64,000 nucleotides of DNA from Kineosporia succinea (GTDB lineage Bacteria; Actinomycetota; Actinomycetes; Actinomycetales; Kineosporiaceae). This document shows positions 63,335-64,000 of the stretch, piece by piece; positions within the stretch are counted from its first letter, which is position 1, and each line of letters begins with the position of its first letter. The notes under the pieces were generated by a model that searched no databases, was not told the origin of the DNA, and saw nothing but the letters and a program-made list of their open reading frames with translations. The translations under genes were made by a program, and so were the position numbers. The DNA lies in assembly GCF_030811555.1 (NCBI RefSeq), contig NZ_JAUSQZ010000001.1, positions 248,001 to 312,000 of the forward strand, written 5' to 3'.

Positions 63335-64000
63335 TCAGTTCTGCGCGACCAGGAGCGGGATCTCGGTCTCGACGCTCGTGCGGGAACCGTGCAGGCCGAG
63401 CAGACGCAGCGTCTGCGGGCGGGCCGTGCGGGAGTCGACCACCGCGACCGGTCCGGTGGCGGCCGTGACCACGTCGCCGATGCGGGGCAGCACGTGCGGC
63501 TCGACCGGGCCGAACCAGCCCGCCTCGACCGCCTCCTCGCGGGTGACCACGGTCATGTCGCCGCCGACCCGGGCGTGCCAGGCGGCCGCCACGTCGTCGG
63601 CCGCACCGGGCTCGCAGTACATCTGCAGCGAGCGCGGTTCTCCGCCGAAATGCCGCACGCCGTCGAGCAGTTCGGGCTCGTGGGCGACGTCGAGACGGTT
63701 CTCGAAGGGCACGTCGACCATGCCGTGGTCGGCGGTGACGGCCAGCACACTGCCGGCGGGCAGGCCGTCGGCGAGCGCCTGCGCGCAGGCGTCGACGCGT
63801 TCCAGCTCGGCGAGCCACTTCCAGGACGAGCAGCCCTGCTCGTGGCCGATCTTGTCGAGGTCGCCCCAGTAGACGTAGATCAGCGCGCCCTTCGACCTCC
63901 GGGCCGCGGCGATCGCCACGTCGACACGTTCCTCGAGCGACCGGGCGGCCACGAACCGGCCCCCGCGCTGCACCGCCTCGGTCAGGCCGGAGCCGTCGAA
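63335..64000 (-). CDS. Alkaline phosphatase-superfamily nucleotide pyrophosphatase/phosphodiesterase, C-terminal part
   Basis: The frame is open to the window edge, so the N-terminus is missing; 221 residues are visible. IYVYWGDLDKIGHEQG and TADHGMVDVP carry metal-binding Asp/His residues of type I phosphodiesterases (nucleotide pyrophosphatase family). An internal GTG at 63973 is not needed as a start. Sits convergent to sepH, as commonly seen in actinobacteria. Substrate unknown. Confidence 0.85.
   Translation of the reverse strand, partial: FDGSGLTEAVQRGGRFVAARSLEERVDVAIAAARRSKGALIYVYWGDLDKIGHEQGCSSWKWLAELERVDACAQALADGLPAGSVLAVTADHGMVDVPFENRLDVAHEPELLDGVRHFGGEPRSLQMYCEPGAADDVAAAWHARVGGDMTVVTREEAVEAGWFGPVEPHVLPRIGDVVTAATGPVAVVDSRTARPQTLRLLGLHGSRTSVETEIPLLVAQN

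Overview
This is a 64 kb piece of a high-G+C actinobacterial chromosome. GTG and TTG starts are frequent, and 1-8 nt ATGA/GTGA gene overlaps are common. Many actinobacterial family genes are present: sepH, hemQ, a [2Fe-2S]-type ferrochelatase, and the DUF3000, DUF3093, DUF3159, DUF3710 and DUF4193 families. The right half (about 27.6-60.6 kb) keeps, with insertions, the gene order of the Mycobacterium tuberculosis Rv2674-Rv2701 block: msrB, hemQ, hemG, hemE, DUF3000, RNase D, dxs, RNA methyltransferase, APC permease, two TrkA genes, DUF3159, OB-fold, DUF3710, dut, DUF3093, DUF4193, suhB-like. A Kineosporia-like or related actinomycete is my guess; the taxonomy is inference.

Left part (1-27.6 kb): mostly sugar metabolism and accessory genes. 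treY (cut by the window edge) and treZ (trehalose from glycogen) are separated by an oppositely oriented polyphosphate kinase 2 gene and an SDR gene. A five-gene minus-strand operon (SIS-domain isomerase, ROK kinase, NagA-type deacetylase, PfkB kinase, class II aldolase) faces a DeoR-family regulator. It reads as an amino-sugar route, probably N-acetylgalactosamine through tagatose phosphates. The shared promoter region carries three copies of one operator half-site. About 1.2 kb of non-coding tandem repeats and one perfect long hairpin follow. Next come a Gfo/Idh oxidoreductase with an ABC sugar importer lacking its ATPase, a large TerD-like protein, a GH2 beta-galactosidase, SufE, a RibD-C reductase, a hydrolase, and AzlCD.

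Middle (27.6-46 kb): msrB, GNAT, hemQ-hemG-hemE (coproporphyrin-dependent heme synthesis; hemH lies at 60.6 kb), an atypical LuxR-type regulator, RNase D, a fatty-acid beta-oxidation pair (thiolase and FadB-type enzyme), dxs, and a XylFGH-like ABC importer.

Right part (46-64 kb): aconitase with an IdeR/DtxR-like box in its promoter; an m5U RNA methyltransferase; a KimA-like potassium permease divergent from two TrkA subunits; a lower-G+C islet with a secreted six-cysteine protein; the dut neighbourhood; inositol monophosphatase; ferrochelatase; the cell-division protein SepH; and the end of a phosphodiesterase/alkaline phosphatase-type gene.

The most unusual signals are non-coding. A 45-bp hairpin family occurs at 11.2 kb and 49.2 kb with an identical centre and compensatory stem changes. 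Several intergenic arrays of 16-29-bp tandem repeats occur, two of them beside those hairpins. A tandemly duplicated structured element lies at 18.6-18.8 kb. No tRNA, rRNA, insertion sequence, prophage or CRISPR array is visible.
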